Below are positions 1 to 12,800 of a stretch of 64,000 nt of DNA, in pieces. The position numbers and the translations under genes were made by a program. The notes under the pieces are model-generated. The model was given only the letters and a program-made list of their open reading frames with translations. It ran no database searches and was not told the DNA's origin. Position 1 is the first letter of the stretch, and every line of letters starts with the position of its first letter. Source of the stretch: Channallabes apus. Its lineage: Eukaryota > Chordata > Actinopteri > Siluriformes > Clariidae. The stretch covers positions 13,896,206-13,960,205 of the forward strand of contig CM060105.1 in NCBI GenBank assembly GCA_030522415.1. Direction: 5' to 3'.

Positions 1-83
1 TGAAGTTCAAACTCCACCACCACCCATGTCCAAGGTCCTTAACCCTCAACTGCTCCAAATTTATGCCACTCTAAGAGCACCTA
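1..83 (+). repeat. tRNA-SINE fragment (same family as 45148-45342)
   Basis: Read on the minus strand, this segment resembles the SINE body at 45178-45285, sharing the stretch around GCAGTTGAGGGTTAAG and the GTTTGAAC part of a B-box-like sequence. It is diverged and truncated at the window edge. The tRNA-like head would lie left of the window. Confidence 0.4.
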
Positions 84-108
84 CGTACCAAATGGTGTAA
101 ATGTAAAC

Positions 109-1008
109 TGTTACGTCCTCTGACGTATTTATTTTATGTTTATATTATATTGTAAACATGAATTGTCATGCTACAGTATTTTGGTGTTTTTTTTCTCTCC
201 TTTTGTTTTCTCGTCTACCACACTGCCAACTTGGTGTAGGTCACCTGTGTGACGAATTGCACCAATCACCGCTGGATCCACATTGGCTAACGAGGAGAGC
301 TCTGTGGAGTTAAAGGCTACAGACACCTGAAGGACGAGAGGAGGGAGTATTGTGGACAGGCAGAGTAGAGCAGAGTAGCTTAGGAGAGGGTGCCCTCCTG
401 CTTTCTGACCAGCTCTCCAGAGACTATTGTTTTCTCCTGCCTTAGACACTAGCTTGTGTGCTATTGCTAATGCTACTTGTTAGCTTGTTGTTTGTGCTAA
501 GGTGTTATTTCCTATTGGTGTCTAACTTCACCAATTGTCATCCTTTCAGTCATTGCTACAGCCCTGTTCCTAATCTTTTCTTGAACTTGAGTTCTTTTGT
601 TTTGTTTACTTATTTTATCTGGAGCAGTAGGGAGGAGGACGCCATTTATTTTTGTATCATCTTTTTCTCATGTGTTAATTTAGTAAGGGAGCCAGGTAAG
701 ACTTCTGTTGTTTATTTGGTACTTTCTTTTGTGAGGTTAACTAATTTTTCTTTAAAACTAAGTTAGAACTATTATGTTTGTTATTTTGGCCTTGTTCCCT
801 CCTGAAGTTTGTTTTGCTCCCTGTTTTGATATTTGAGTTTGTAAATAAAATCTTTTGTTTAGTATTTAAGATTAGTGTGATCTTTTTGGAGTGTTGGGAC
901 AGGGGAAATGCAAATTTAACATTGTATTCAGGTTTTTAGATAAAAATCTGCTATCTCAATTAATTTTGTTACTTCTCTTCCACCCCTAGACTAGAGGGGA
1001 ACGTAACA
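109..1008 (+). repeat. 5' LTR
   Basis: This 900-bp terminal repeat starts TGTTACGTCC and ends ACGTAACA, so it is bounded by the TG...CA dinucleotides usual for LTRs. It is repeated almost unchanged at 5857-6747. An AATAAA-type poly(A) signal lies near 845 in the sequence GTAAATAAAATC. Short open frames inside it are not genes. Confidence 0.93.
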
Positions 1009-1010
1009 AT

Positions 1011-1024
1011 TGGGGGCTCGTCCG
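1011..1024 (+). other. Primer binding site, tRNA-Pro type
   Basis: The sequence TGGGGGCTCGTCCG begins two bases after the 5' LTR. It matches the first 14 bases of the classic proline-tRNA primer binding site known from gammaretroviruses, then diverges. This sets where minus-strand synthesis would start. Confidence 0.8.
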
Positions 1025-1173
1025 TCCGTTACAATTACTAACAATTGGAGTTTCATTCACCTGTGAGTATTAACAAAATCACAATTGTTGTTTCCCATAT
1101 TGCTAAAGTAAGAAGTTTGTGTAGCTGCTTTAAACTTTTGTAGGGGAGGAGTCATAGTCATATTAGTGGAAAT

Positions 1174-4100
1174 ATGGACTTTGATTTAGTGAAGTTTACC
1201 TTATCTCCTTCTTTGGAAGAGTTTAATAACTGTAGAAAGGTAGATCTTCTTTTGGTAGCAGACTTTTATAATATCGCTGTTTCTAGAGTTGCTAGGAAAC
1301 AGGTGATTAAGGAGGAGTTACATGTTAAATTGGTGGAAGCTGGCATCTTTCCTGATAAAGCTTTAGAACAGAGAGATGAGGAAGATGTTGGTGCAGACAT
1401 TGACTCTAACTCAGTTACTAGTCGTAAGAGTGTAGCATTAGATCCACACATAACTGTGAGATTAAAGGAGCTTGATCTTGCATTTAAAAAAGCAAGAATA
1501 CGAGACGCAAATGCTACGATTAAAAGCTCTTGAAGTTCAGGCCGATCGTGATGTGAAATTACGTAAGCTTGAGGTAGAAGTAGAAACTTTGCATAGTCGT
1601 CCAGTTCCTATTCCTCGTGATAGAGCGCCTTCTACTGGTGATAGTGGAATAACAGGTCCTCAATTTGACATTAGTAGGTATGTTAAATTAGTTCCGCCTT
1701 TCCGTGAGTCAGAGGTAGATGCCTACTTTGTAGCATTTGAACGTGTGGCTGCAAAGTTAAACTGGCCAAGAGATATGTGGGCTTTACTACTGCAGTGTAA
1801 CCTAGTAGGTAAAGCGCAGGAGGTGTGTGCTGCCTTGTCAATTGAAGAGTCATTAGATTATGACGTAGTGAAAGCAGTAGTATTAAGAGCATATGAGTTA
1901 GTTCCGGAAGCCTATAGACAGAAGTTTAGGGCATGTTTAAAGCAGCCCAACCAGACTCATGTGGAGTTTGCAAGGGAAAAGAAATTTCTGTTTGAGAAAA
2001 GGTGTCATGCTTGTAAGATTACCACTCGTGAGGAATTGCAAGAATTAATCTTACTTGAAGATTTTAAAACTTGTTTACCGGAGAACGTTGTTGTTCATTT
2101 AAATGAGCAAAAGGTATTAAAAATCACTGATGCGGCTGTGCTCGCTTTCGAATTCGCACTTACTCACCGAACTGTCTTTTCTTCGGTACGTCAGTTTAAA
2201 GCGCCTTTCGCCACGGAGTCCGTCATTCGTACTGCGCCTAACGGTGAAGTCAAAATGTGTGGTGGTGGAAAAGCAGTTTTAAAGGGCACAGAGAAGAGGA
2301 GGGGTTGTTTTTATTGTCTTGATCCTGGTCACATGATTGCTGAGTGTAGCGCTTGGAAGCAAAAGGCTAGACCTAAGAGTGCGGCGACTGTACAGGCAGT
2401 TCCTGATTCAGTTACACCTGATATTTCCTCGTTTAGTCATTTTATGCTGACAGGTTATGTGTCACTTGTAGGAGACTCTACAGTTAGGGGTGTTCAGATG
2501 TTAAGGGATACTGGATCGGCCCAATCTCTTGTATTGGAGGATGTGCTACAGTTTTGTGATGCATCGTATGCAGGTGCCAACGCGCTAGTGCGTGGTATCG
2601 AAATGGGATGTATTAGTATTCCTTTGCACACTTTTAACTTGAAGTCAGACCTAGTTTCAGGCCAAGTGCAGATGGGGGTTTGTAAGAAGTTGCCCGTTGA
2701 GAATGTCAGTATCATATTGGGAAATGATCTTGCTGGTGGTACAGTTTTTCCCAGTCCTATTGTCGTAAGCAAGCCAGTAATTTCTGAGATACCAGACCTC
2801 TCTGTAACATTTCCACTAGCTTTTCCAGCTTGTGTGGTTACAAGATCTCAATCAAAAAGTTTTCAGGATGTTATTGACTTGTCTGATTCTTTTCTGAGTG
2901 TACCCCTTAAGCAGGTAGAGTGCAGGTTATCTGTTAAGGAGGATGGGATTGCTGAGCAGAAGCCTAAGTTTCCATTGGAGAAAGACTCTGTTGTGGGTAA
3001 GGACAATTTGAGTGCTGCCCAGAAGTTAGACCCCACTCTAACAAATTGTATTAGCAGTGCAGTGGCAAGTGCTGACCTTGCGGTGGCAAGGGTGGGATAT
3101 TTTTGGGATAAAATTTTAATGCGTAAATGGCAGCCAAAAGAAAGTGATGATTGGCAGATAGCGTATCAAATAGTTTTACCTTCCACTTACCGATCTCATG
3201 TGTTGAGGTTAGCGCACGAAAATGTTCTCGCTGGTCATCTAGGTGTCACGAAGACATTTCAGCGAATTGTGAAACATTTTTATTGGCCTGGTGTGAAAGG
3301 TGATGTTTCACGATTTTGTAGGTCATGTGATGTTTGTCAACGTGCAGGAAAGCCTAATCAGACTGTTCCTAAAGCTCCACTTCACCCGATTCCTGTCATT
3401 GGGGAACCGTTTGAGAGGTTGATAATTGACTGTGTAGGACCTTTGCCTAAATCAAAACATGGGCACCAGTATATTTTAACACTTATGTGTGCTGCTACTC
3501 GCTACCCTGAAGCCGTACCATTGCGTACATTGAAAGCACAGGTAGTTTTGAAAGAGATTGTGAAGTTTTGCACTACGTTCGGCCTGCCGAGAGTAATTCA
3601 GACAGACCAAGGCACGAATTTCACTTCTAAAGTGTTTGAGCAGCTGTTAAAAGAGCTGGGAGTTTCACACAAATTGTCTAGTGCTTATCATCCAGAATCA
3701 CAGGGTGTATTGGAACGCTTTCATCAGACGTTGAAGACTTTGTTGCGTACTTTTTGTACTGAGACTGGTAAAGATTGGGTAGATGGATTGCCGCTACTCA
3801 TGTTTGCTGTGAGAGGGTCCGTTCAAGAATCTTTAGGGTTCAGTCCTGCGGAACTTGTATTCGCTCATACAGTTCGCGGACCTCTGAAGTTGTTGAAGGA
3901 GCAGGTAACGGGTAAAGAGAGCGCCCCTATGTCTGTTCTTGATTATGTGAGTTCTTTTCGTGAACGCTTACACAAAGCGTGTAGCTTGGCTAAGTCTCAT
4001 CTTGCAGTATCACAGTGTGAAATGAAAGAACGTTATGATAGAAAGGCAGTTCCACGCAGTTTTCAGGCGGGTGAATCTGTTCTTGTTTTTCTTCCCGTTC

Positions 4101-4186
4101 CTGGCTCACCACTGCAAGCAAAGTTTTCTGGACCTTATACAGTTGACCAGAAACTTAGTGAAACAGACTGTCATAGCTACCCCTGA
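1174..4186 (+). pseudogene. gag-protease-integrase region of the Gmr1-type element
   Basis: The reading frame starts at ATG 1174, runs open to 1533, and continues in a second frame from about 1472, so a frameshift lies in or near the A-run at 1485-1490. The second frame is open for 904 codons. It carries a CCHC zinc knuckle (C-x2-C-x4-H-x4-C, nt about 2308-2350), an aspartic protease motif DTGS near 2506, an HHCC integrase zinc module at 3197-3345, and an integrase core with three acidic residues in IIDCVG, QTDQGTN and SQGVLERF. A GPY-type C-terminal module begins at 4129 but is cut by a second frameshift near 4150-4175. Placing integrase directly after protease, with RT downstream, is unusual for this superfamily. 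The product would be a non-functional polyprotein unless frameshifting were programmed, for which I see no clear signal. Confidence 0.88.
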
Positions 4187-5792
4187 GCGCAGACGTAAGA
4201 CAAGAGTGTGCCACATTAATATGTTAAAACCTTATGTGTTAAGGGATGTGACTGACTCTATGAAGTCTGACAAGTGTAAACCGTGTGTTAAAGTGAACAA
4301 TGTTCCTGTTGTTGCTGAAGAAATGTTGTTGGAAGAACCTCAATCACCTGGTGTACGTCTTAACAATTCTATTATCTTGGGTAATATAGAGTTGCATCTA
4401 TCATATTTACCTAAAGATCAGTTGAATGAAGTTGTGAAGTTGTTGCGAAAATACCCGTCATTGTTCTCTGATCTGCCTGGGAGAACAACGGTGTTGTCCC
4501 ATGATATTGACGTTGGTCATTCTACTCCTATTAAACAACATCCTTATTGAGTGAATCCTGTAAAACGGGATATCATGAGAAGTGAGGTAGATTACTTGCG
4601 TCAAAACAATCTTGCTGTTCACAGTCAAAGTCCGTGGAGTTCACCATGCTTACTTGTTCCTAAACCTGATTCCACGTTTCGTTTTTGTACGGACTATAGA
4701 AAGGTAAACAGTATCACTAAACCAGATTCCTTTCCGTTACCCAGAATGGAAGACTGTGTAGATAATGTTGGTGCTGCAAAGTATGTGACAAAGCTAGACC
4801 TGTTAAAGGGTTACTGGCAGGTTCCTTTGACTACACGAGCGTGTGAAATCTCTGCGTTTGTCACCCCTGACAATTTTCTACAGTACAACTGTATGGCGTT
4901 TGGCATGCGAAATGCCCCAGCGACATTCCAGAGGCTCATGCAGAAAGTTTTGTCCGGACTGTGTAATTGTGAAGCATATTTGGATGACATTGTGGTTTAC
5001 TCTTGTAATTGGGAAGACCATCTCATTAATTTGGAGAGAGTGTTTGAAAGACTGTGTAGTGCTAACTTAACACTCAACTTAGCAAAGTGCGAGTTTGCTA
5101 AAGCTGTGGTAACATACCTTGGAAAGAAAGTGGGCCAAGGCTGTGTAAGGCCTGTGACAGCTAAGGTGATTGCTGTTACTGAGTTTCCTAGTCCCCTTAC
5201 TAAACGTCAGTTATGTAGGTTCTTGGGGATGGCTGGATACTATCGAGGTTTTTGCAAGAACTTCGCAACCGTGGTATCTCCCTTAACTGACTTGCTTAGC
5301 ACAGAGAGAATGTTTGTTTGGACTTCTCAGTGTGAGAATGCTTTTATTGCTGTGAAAGACCTTTTATGCAATGCTCCAATTCTCTCTGCCCCTAACTTTT
5401 CTCTTCCATTTAAGTTACAAATCGATGCAAGTGCTGCAGGTGCTGTCCTGTTACAGGAGGATGATGCAGGTGTCGAGCATCCTGTTTGTTACTTCTCCAA
5501 GAAGTTCTCCAAGTGTCAGAGAAACAGCACTATTGAGAAAGAGGCTCTCGCATTGGTGTTATCACTTAAACATTTTGAAGTTTATGTGGGTGGAAGTTGT
5601 GTACCTCTCATTGTTTTTAAAGACCATAATCCTCTTGTGTTTCTCTGCCGAATGTGCAATCTTAATCAACGTTTGATGCGTTGGTCATTGTTCCTTCAAG
5701 AATACAACCTTGATATCCACCACAAGAAAGGAGTGGAAAATGTGGTTGCAGATGCACTGTCCAGGGCTTGTGAGTTTGATGTTGGTGACTGA
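4187..5792 (+). pseudogene. Reverse transcriptase and RNase H region of the Gmr1-type element
   Basis: The frame continues the integrase tail, is interrupted by an in-frame TGA at 4548-4550, then is open to 5792. RT motifs are clear: FCTDYRKVNS, TKLDLLKGYWQ, FGMRNAPATFQ and the catalytic YLDD box near nt 4977-4988. RNase H follows, with QIDASAAGA, the IEKEALA helix, FKDHNPL and VVADALSR, which carry the four expected acidic positions. No integrase follows RNase H before the 3' LTR, which confirms the rearranged domain order. A short purine-rich run (GATGGGGG, 5849-5856) just before the 3' LTR is the likely polypurine tract. Confidence 0.9.
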
Positions 5793-5856
5793 GAGTAATA
5801 CTGTGTCTGATGCTATAATAATTTACAATCCATTGGTTGTAAGTTGGTGATGGGGG

Positions 5857-6747
5857 TGTTGCGTCCTCTGACGTATTTATTTTATGTTTATATTATATTG
5901 TAAACATGAATTGTCATGCTACAGTATTTTGGTGTTTTTTTTCTCTCCTTTTGTTTTCTCGTCTACCACACTGCCAGCTTGGTGTAGGTCACCTGTGTGA
6001 CGAATTGCACCAATCACCGCTGGATCCACATTGGCTAACGAGGAGAGCTCTGTGGAGTTAAAGGCTACAGACACCTGAAGGACGAGAGGAGGGAGTATTG
6101 TGGACAGGCAGAGTAGAGCAGAGTAGCTTAGGAGAGGGTGCCCTCCTGCTTTCTGACCAGCTCTCCAGAGACTATTGTTTTCTCCTGCCTTAGACACTAG
6201 CTTGTGTGCTATTGCTAATGCTACTTGTTAGCTTGTTGTTTGTGCTAAGGTGTTAGCCTGTGCTAAGTCTAACTTCACCAATTGTCATCCTTTCAGTCAT
6301 TGCTACAGCCCTGTTCCTAATCTTTTCTTGAACTTGAGTTCTTTTGTTTTGTTTACTTATTTTATCTGGAGCAGTAGGGAGGAGGACGCCATTTATTTTT
6401 GTATCATCTTTTTCTCATGTGTTAATTTAGTAAGGGAGCCAGGTAAGACTTCTGTTTATTTGGTACTTTTTTGTGAGGTTAACTAATTTTTCTTTAAAAC
6501 TAAGTTAGAACTATTATGTTTGTTATTTTGGCCTTGTTCCCTCCTGAAGTTTGTTTTGCTCCCTGTTTTGATATTTGAGTTTGTAAATAAAATCTTTTGT
6601 TTAGTATTTAAGATTAGTGTGATCTTTTTGGAGTGTTGGGACAAAGGAAATGCAAATTTAACATTGTATTCAGGTTTTTAGATAATCTGCTATCTCAATT
6701 AATTTTGTTACTTCTCTTCCACCCCTAGACTAGAGGGGAATGTAACA
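5857..6747 (+). repeat. 3' LTR
   Basis: This copy is 891 bp and starts TGTTGCGTCC. It differs from the 5' LTR by a few substitutions and small indels, for example around 6255 and 6455. The downstream flank AAAC completes the target duplication. Gene A's donor lies only 19 bp beyond it. Confidence 0.93.
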
Positions 6748-6766
6748 AAACGTATTTGTATTATAC

Positions 6767-7221
6767 CTTGTTAAAAGTCTTGTTGTTGTTGAAGATGACG
6801 TCTATGTCATTTACAAACTGTCCCACTGTTTTGTACTCGTTTTTCTGCAGTTTAACCTTCACTTTGTCCAGCCACATGGGGTTGGAGATCATACTGCTGT
6901 ATCTCGGCTCCTGCACAAGGACAAGGTTTAACAAACGCTCTGTTAGATTTGTGCTGAGCCTAAAACCTGTTTAACAGCAGCTATATTTACTATAGCATAA
7001 AAGATTAAATTAAATTATCATTTATATACTGTACATTTTACTGCAATAAATAATTGGGTTAAACAAATGTGGAGCATAAAGAAGTTTCTTACCTTTTCAG
7101 GAGGGTCGTGAGCAAACACCTGGTTCGTAGCTGCCTTATACAAGCGCAATAGCAAATAGTTACAGCGCTGATGGAGAAAACAGAAATAATCAGAACAGTA
7201 ACTGTATGAATGTGCATAAGC

Positions 7222-7272
<51 letters not shown>

Positions 7273-9808
7273 CGTAATGTTCATGGAAACAGGACTGTCC
7301 AAAGCGCCTTTCCTGCTCATGTGATTCCACAATCTGTGGTTAGCCTTTAATACACAGAAAGTACAAATCCAGTCATCCCTGCAGAGAGAGATACACACAC
7401 ATGCACCTGCACATTAATCCATACAGATAGCACAGTTATGGTTCAGATTATTTCTCAGCAGATTTAGCCCCATGTACTGTAATCATCTACTGCAGTAATA
7501 TTTATTTATTGGTCATAAATGGGAACTGCAACAAGCTCTAATAGAGGCAGGACTTTCAGTGGAAGAGGACTTTGTGCAAAATACTTCATGACTGCTGAGA
7601 TCTTTTCTTAACAGAACTACATTTTATAAAACTGAAAAGGCAGAGAAAAAGAAGAAAGATACAGTATGTCAAAGTTTTTTGTGTGGTTTTTCAGATTTAG
7701 TTCCACTAGAAATGAAGTGGAAATCCACCAACACTTGTTATTGATATTAGCCGTTTTGTGTGAGTCTCACACACTCTGATAAACAGCTATTATATTCAAT
7801 ACAGTTAAATAAAAGTAAATCTATAACTTTTGAAAACAAGCTGGCCGACAAACTTCTTTAAATCATAAAAAAAAACTTATACTGTGGAGTGATTTCAGAA
7901 AAAACAATCAAACTCCTATTATTTTTATTTTATTTTATTTTATTTTTTTAGTTAATTTTTTTTAACATTCTTTCTCACCCAAGTGTGTCGTCCTGTAGAG
8001 TGGGTAAGTGACAGTGATGGTGAAAAACTCGCGGACAGTTGTCACAGCACACCAGATTTACCCCAGTGTTACAAATGTAGCACACATCATCATTATCCTG
8101 TTCCCACTAATTAAAAAAATGAAGAATAAAAAGGCATTGCATGTTTTTAGTACATTTTCACCCACACATGAACACATTGAATAATGTTACTTACAACCTG
8201 GAGTTCAAGTGGATTTTTACCAGTTGATTCGGACAATATTTCCAGGGTGTGCAGATACAATTTTCTTATTTTGTAAATAGATTTTAAAAACATTTTTGGC
8301 TTTCTTGGTTGTGTAAATATGCTGAATATTAATTTCTTTGGAAAGTACTGGATAGGAACAGGCTTGGCTTTAATTACACCAGCAGAATTATTAATTAATG
8401 AATTAATTACAGCTGGAAAACATCTCCATCCGCTTTGTAAAGTCTATTTAGTGGTTATAATAACCTATAACTAATACAGTTTAGTTAAACCAGTATAAGG
8501 TGACTGAAGACAGTTACACCTTTGATGTGCCATAAGATTCAATCCTTATTTCAAATTCAAATCAATTATAAATTGCTGCCAATTGAACTAATTCAGTAAT
8601 GATCAAATAAAGTACTAGTCACTGTTAAGAAGCTATAGTACAAATGATACAATGCCCACTACAATGAATTCAGTATTAAGTATGAGCTACAGCTACAGTA
8701 TGTGAGGTCACTGAAATACAAAAATATTTTTAAGAAACCTGGCTCATGAGTCTACTGATATTAAACCTCTAACATGCACTTAAGGCTCACAATATTCTTG
8801 GGGCAGCATACATGACAGCAACATGACTGTGGATGGATTTCCAGGATCTTCTTCTGGAAACAGAACAGAACAGTCATGATATATCTTCACTAGTATAATC
8901 TAATCCTAAGTTTCTGTTAATCAGAAAAATAGTCTGTATTGAAAGATTAAACTGAATAACTGAATTTAACTGAAGAACTGAAGAACTTAACTGAATAAAA
9001 CATACAATGATCTTGTTGTAGGATCTGTACACACAATAAATGGGAGGCGCTATAACATGCCCCATCTGCATTGATATACAGTATAGATATCATCTCTCAT
9101 ATCACCTTCACCAGGTCGTTAAGGGTTTTTCCTCGATACAGTATGTCTTTCTTCCAGTGTCCGTCTGTTAGACTTGACTCCTGCATTACAAACTCCTCAG
9201 GAGTGAACCAGCGCTCCTCTGTGCGGATGCTCTTACTGCGTGACCCTGCAGCACAGGGTTAACAAGCCAACACACTCGAAACATTGACATCTTTTTTGTT
9301 TGTCTGGTCATATACTATTCCACTCGGCGTGTAATTTAATCAATGTCAAAATGTATGGTTTTTTTCTGGAGATGATGCTTCGCACCCGACACTGCATAAC
9401 TCATCTCTGATCTCCACTTACCTGTAAATCTGCTTTTATATAAAAACCCACTGACAGAACCACAGCTGACTGGTAAAGCAGAGGTGCCAAATTTAGACGA
9501 GTCCGCTCGCTCGCTGTCTTGCTGACTGGCTGTTAAAGGTATTAATGATAACCATTAGTTTATATTTATTTATTTGATATAATATTCAATGCCTTAAAAA
9601 GTTTCTAAGGTGGCTTTTTAATTTTAAAACAACATTTCTCCATGTAAACAAAGAAACAGGAAGTGTGTTTATACTAACAAGCACTGCTGGGTTCCTCAGG
9701 TCCAAAAGAAAACGACACTTTCTGCAGTAAGAAAAATAGATGAATAAATGAATAAAATCATAACCAAATATTCAAAGTATAAAACTACTGAATAAAAAAT
9801 AAATAGGC

Positions 9809-9848
<40 letters not shown>

Positions 9849-12800
9849 GTACCTTCTGACCACAGCCTTTGTGAGAGTGTGGACACTGCAAATGACCCTC
9901 CTTCAAAAAAGAAAAGAAAAGATAAAAAGGAAGAGTTTTATTTAGAATATTAATACTTAAAATTGTACTAAAGGCGGCGCGGTGGTGTAGTGGTTAGCAC
10001 TGTCGCCTTGCACCTCCAGGGTCTGGGTTCGATTCCCGGCCAGGCTCGATTCCCGTCTTTGGAATCTAATCGTCTAATTTGCGTTCCTAAATTGCCCGTA
10101 GCAGCCAGCTGTTGCAATGCTGCATTCACACACGCTTGTGGAGGGATGTACACACTCACAAGAATGAACGAGGTGAACTCCCGCGGCGAATAGAAAGGCT
10201 TGCAGTTGATGAAATATGCCTCTAGATCAGGACAGCACATCTTCTTCAATGGTGTCACATTTGTACACCAACTTTCGTTGATGTAAAGGCATGTCCCGCC
10301 GCCTCGCGATTTCCCCGTTGATTCTGTGTCGCGATCCGCTCTGAACAGCTGGAAGCCCGGCAGGTGTAGCGCGTTGTCCGGGATAGCACATCACGCAGGA
10401 CCTGTCATGGTCCTGTCACATCAGCACCATGGTGAAAAAAGCCCGGCAGCGTCTCTACCACCTCAGACGCTTGAGAGACTTTAGACAGCCCTCCAAGGTG
10501 CTCAGGAACTTCTACTCCTGCACCATAGACAGCATCCTGACGGGAAACATCACGACCTGGTTCGGGAACAGCACCATGCAGGACAGACGAGCTCTACAGA
10601 GGGTGGTGCAATCAGCTGAGCTAGGCCAGGAAGATCATGAAGGACCTCAGTCACCCCAGTAATGGACTGTTCTCTTTGTCTGGGAAGAGATTCCGCTCCC
10701 TGAAGGCCAACACAGAGAGACTGAGGAGGAGCTTCTTCCCGCAGGCGATAAGGTCTCTCAATCACACAATCACACCTCCACACAGGACTAATAACATCTT
10801 TTAAGCTCACAACACTGACTGGACAATCATGGACACATTCATACACACTTGCACTAAATATTTATACATCTGGACAATTGCACATGTCACCTTTCATGCA
10901 TATTTGCACAACCACTGACACTTTAATCCTATATTTTTGCAATATTTTATTATGCCCTTATGCACAGTTAATTTTACTAGTTAAAATTATTTCTTTAGTA
11001 TTTCCTTTTTATTGATTATTTATTTTACGTACAAGCTTTTATTTTCTTTTTTTAAGGTCACTGGCGGTCGTATAAAGCATTTCACTGCATATTATACTGT
11101 GTATGATTGTGTATGTAACCAATAAAATTTGAATTTGAATTTGATTTTAGACAAGACCAAAGAAATAATCATGGACTTCAGAAAGAAACGCCATGACCTG
11201 CTGCCTCTCATCATCAAAGAGACTGAGGTGAAGAAAGTTGACAGTTCTAGGTTTCTGTGCCTTCATGTAACAGAAAACCTACAGCGAAAAAGGCACAGCA
11301 ATGGATGTTCTTCATTAGGTTGCTAAATACGCCATCATCCCCTAAAATGCAATAGTGCTATAGCTGAAGATCATGTACTGTATAAATACACCATAGTGCA
11401 TTAGATAATGGATAATGGTTAGAGTGTGTCTAGTCTTGACAGCTTATTTCTATTATGTATTTCCTGTTTTATACAGTAGTACTCTTTTCTTTCTTATGTT
11501 TTTGTCACTGACAAAACTCCCTGGTCAGGTTGCCAATCCATCGCAGGGCATACACACATACAGTCATGCTACTGTAGTTACGCTAATCTGCATGAGTTTA
11601 GACTGTGGGAGGAAAATGAGCAACCGAAAGGAAACTCACCAAGAACATGCAAACTCCATACACACAGACCCAAGGTGGGATTCAAAACCTTGACGCTGGA
11701 GATGCAATGTGATGTTGCTAACCACTAAGCCACAATACTGCCACTCAGAAAGCTTCTGTACGAAAAATTCCAATGCACTCTTACTGTTTGGTATGTGTAC
11801 AAAAAACAAATACATAAAAAAAATACCTTTAATAGTTTCTGCAGTGGAGTGTTTTGGTGCTGGATGGTGAGTTTCCAGTTCTTGCTATTTCCCCTTCCCG
11901 AAAATCTCTCAAAGTCATTTGTAGTAAACCAGCATTGCTGGGACAGAATACACTTACATTTTGCTCCTAAAAAAACAAAAAATTTATTTAAAATAGAATT
12001 ATATGCAACAATCCTCACCTATAATTATGTATAAAAATGAAGAACAAGATTACTGTACATGTACTGTAATATCATACACAGTATGAATGAACACATAATC
12101 CAGTACATTTGGCAAACAGGAAAATTACAGCAATTCTTGCACAAAGACCCAACCATGGCAGTGCTAGGATTTAAACACATAACCTTCTGATTTGTAACTC
12201 ACAGCTTTAACCTGTGCTTGAGAAAGACCCTTAACCTTCAGTTCAGCTCTATTCTGCATCAGCTAAATAAACAACTGTAATTGATTGTGCTCTTTTATTC
12301 TATATAAGATATTACTCTACTTTCTGTAAATATGTTTACTATATGATATATATATATATACTATTTTATCATTAATCCAGGTTGGCATTAGTTGGCAAAA
12401 GTTTTTGTATGGTCGGGATTTATTCAGCTCACATTTTGTGGTAATAATAATGACTATTGTCTTAACAACCATGGCCCGGTTTCCCGATAACGATTGATCT
12501 TAGCGCTTAGAGCGTTTTCTACGAGTCATTTTGCGAACGTTCGTTATTGTTTCACGTGCGTTTCCCAAACATGCACTTAACACAATTGCACATAGCCCTG
12601 CTTTAAGTGCTACTTAGGAGTCACTAGGGTTAGGGATATATCAGTATATATATCTATATCTATATGTGTATATGTCACGTGCTGAAATGTCACGCTGTAG
12701 AATGGCTCGTCATTGTTGCACATGCTGTTTTAGCAATCCATCTAAGCTTTGATTTCCATTTTTTCGAATAACATAAAAAGTTCTGTAATTTCTTCTTGAG

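Larger units (their letters stand above)
109..6747 (+). mobile_element. Ty3/gypsy LTR retrotransposon, Gmr1 type (integrase before RT)
   Basis: The element has two near-identical LTRs (109-1008 and 5857-6747), a tRNA-Pro-type primer binding site, gag and pol. A 4-bp target duplication, AAAC, is present at 105-108 and 6748-6751. Pol order is protease, integrase, reverse transcriptase, RNase H. Normal gypsy elements place integrase last. Integrase-first order inside the Ty3/gypsy group is the published hallmark of Gmr1-like elements of deuterostomes. The LTRs differ by only a few substitutions and short indels, so insertion was fairly recent, yet the coding region carries at least three breaks (frameshift near 1485-1500, frameshift near 4150-4175, in-frame TGA at 4548-4550). 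It lies antisense in the last visible intron of gene A, starting 19 bp past that exon's donor side. Confidence 0.93.

Noticed and set aside
171..766. Open frames inside the LTRs (repeated at 5919-6486)
   Set aside because: They lie within the LTR, occur in both copies and match no known domain.
1174..5792. Programmed frameshifting to explain the gag-pol breaks
   Set aside because: The breaks occur at two places plus a stop codon, with no clear slippery site and structure, so mutational decay is simpler.
9972..10050. tRNA gene
   Set aside because: A and B boxes are present but belong to SINE heads found in many copies with SINE bodies and tails. The same applies at 13311, 16150, 45330, 57342 and 58181.
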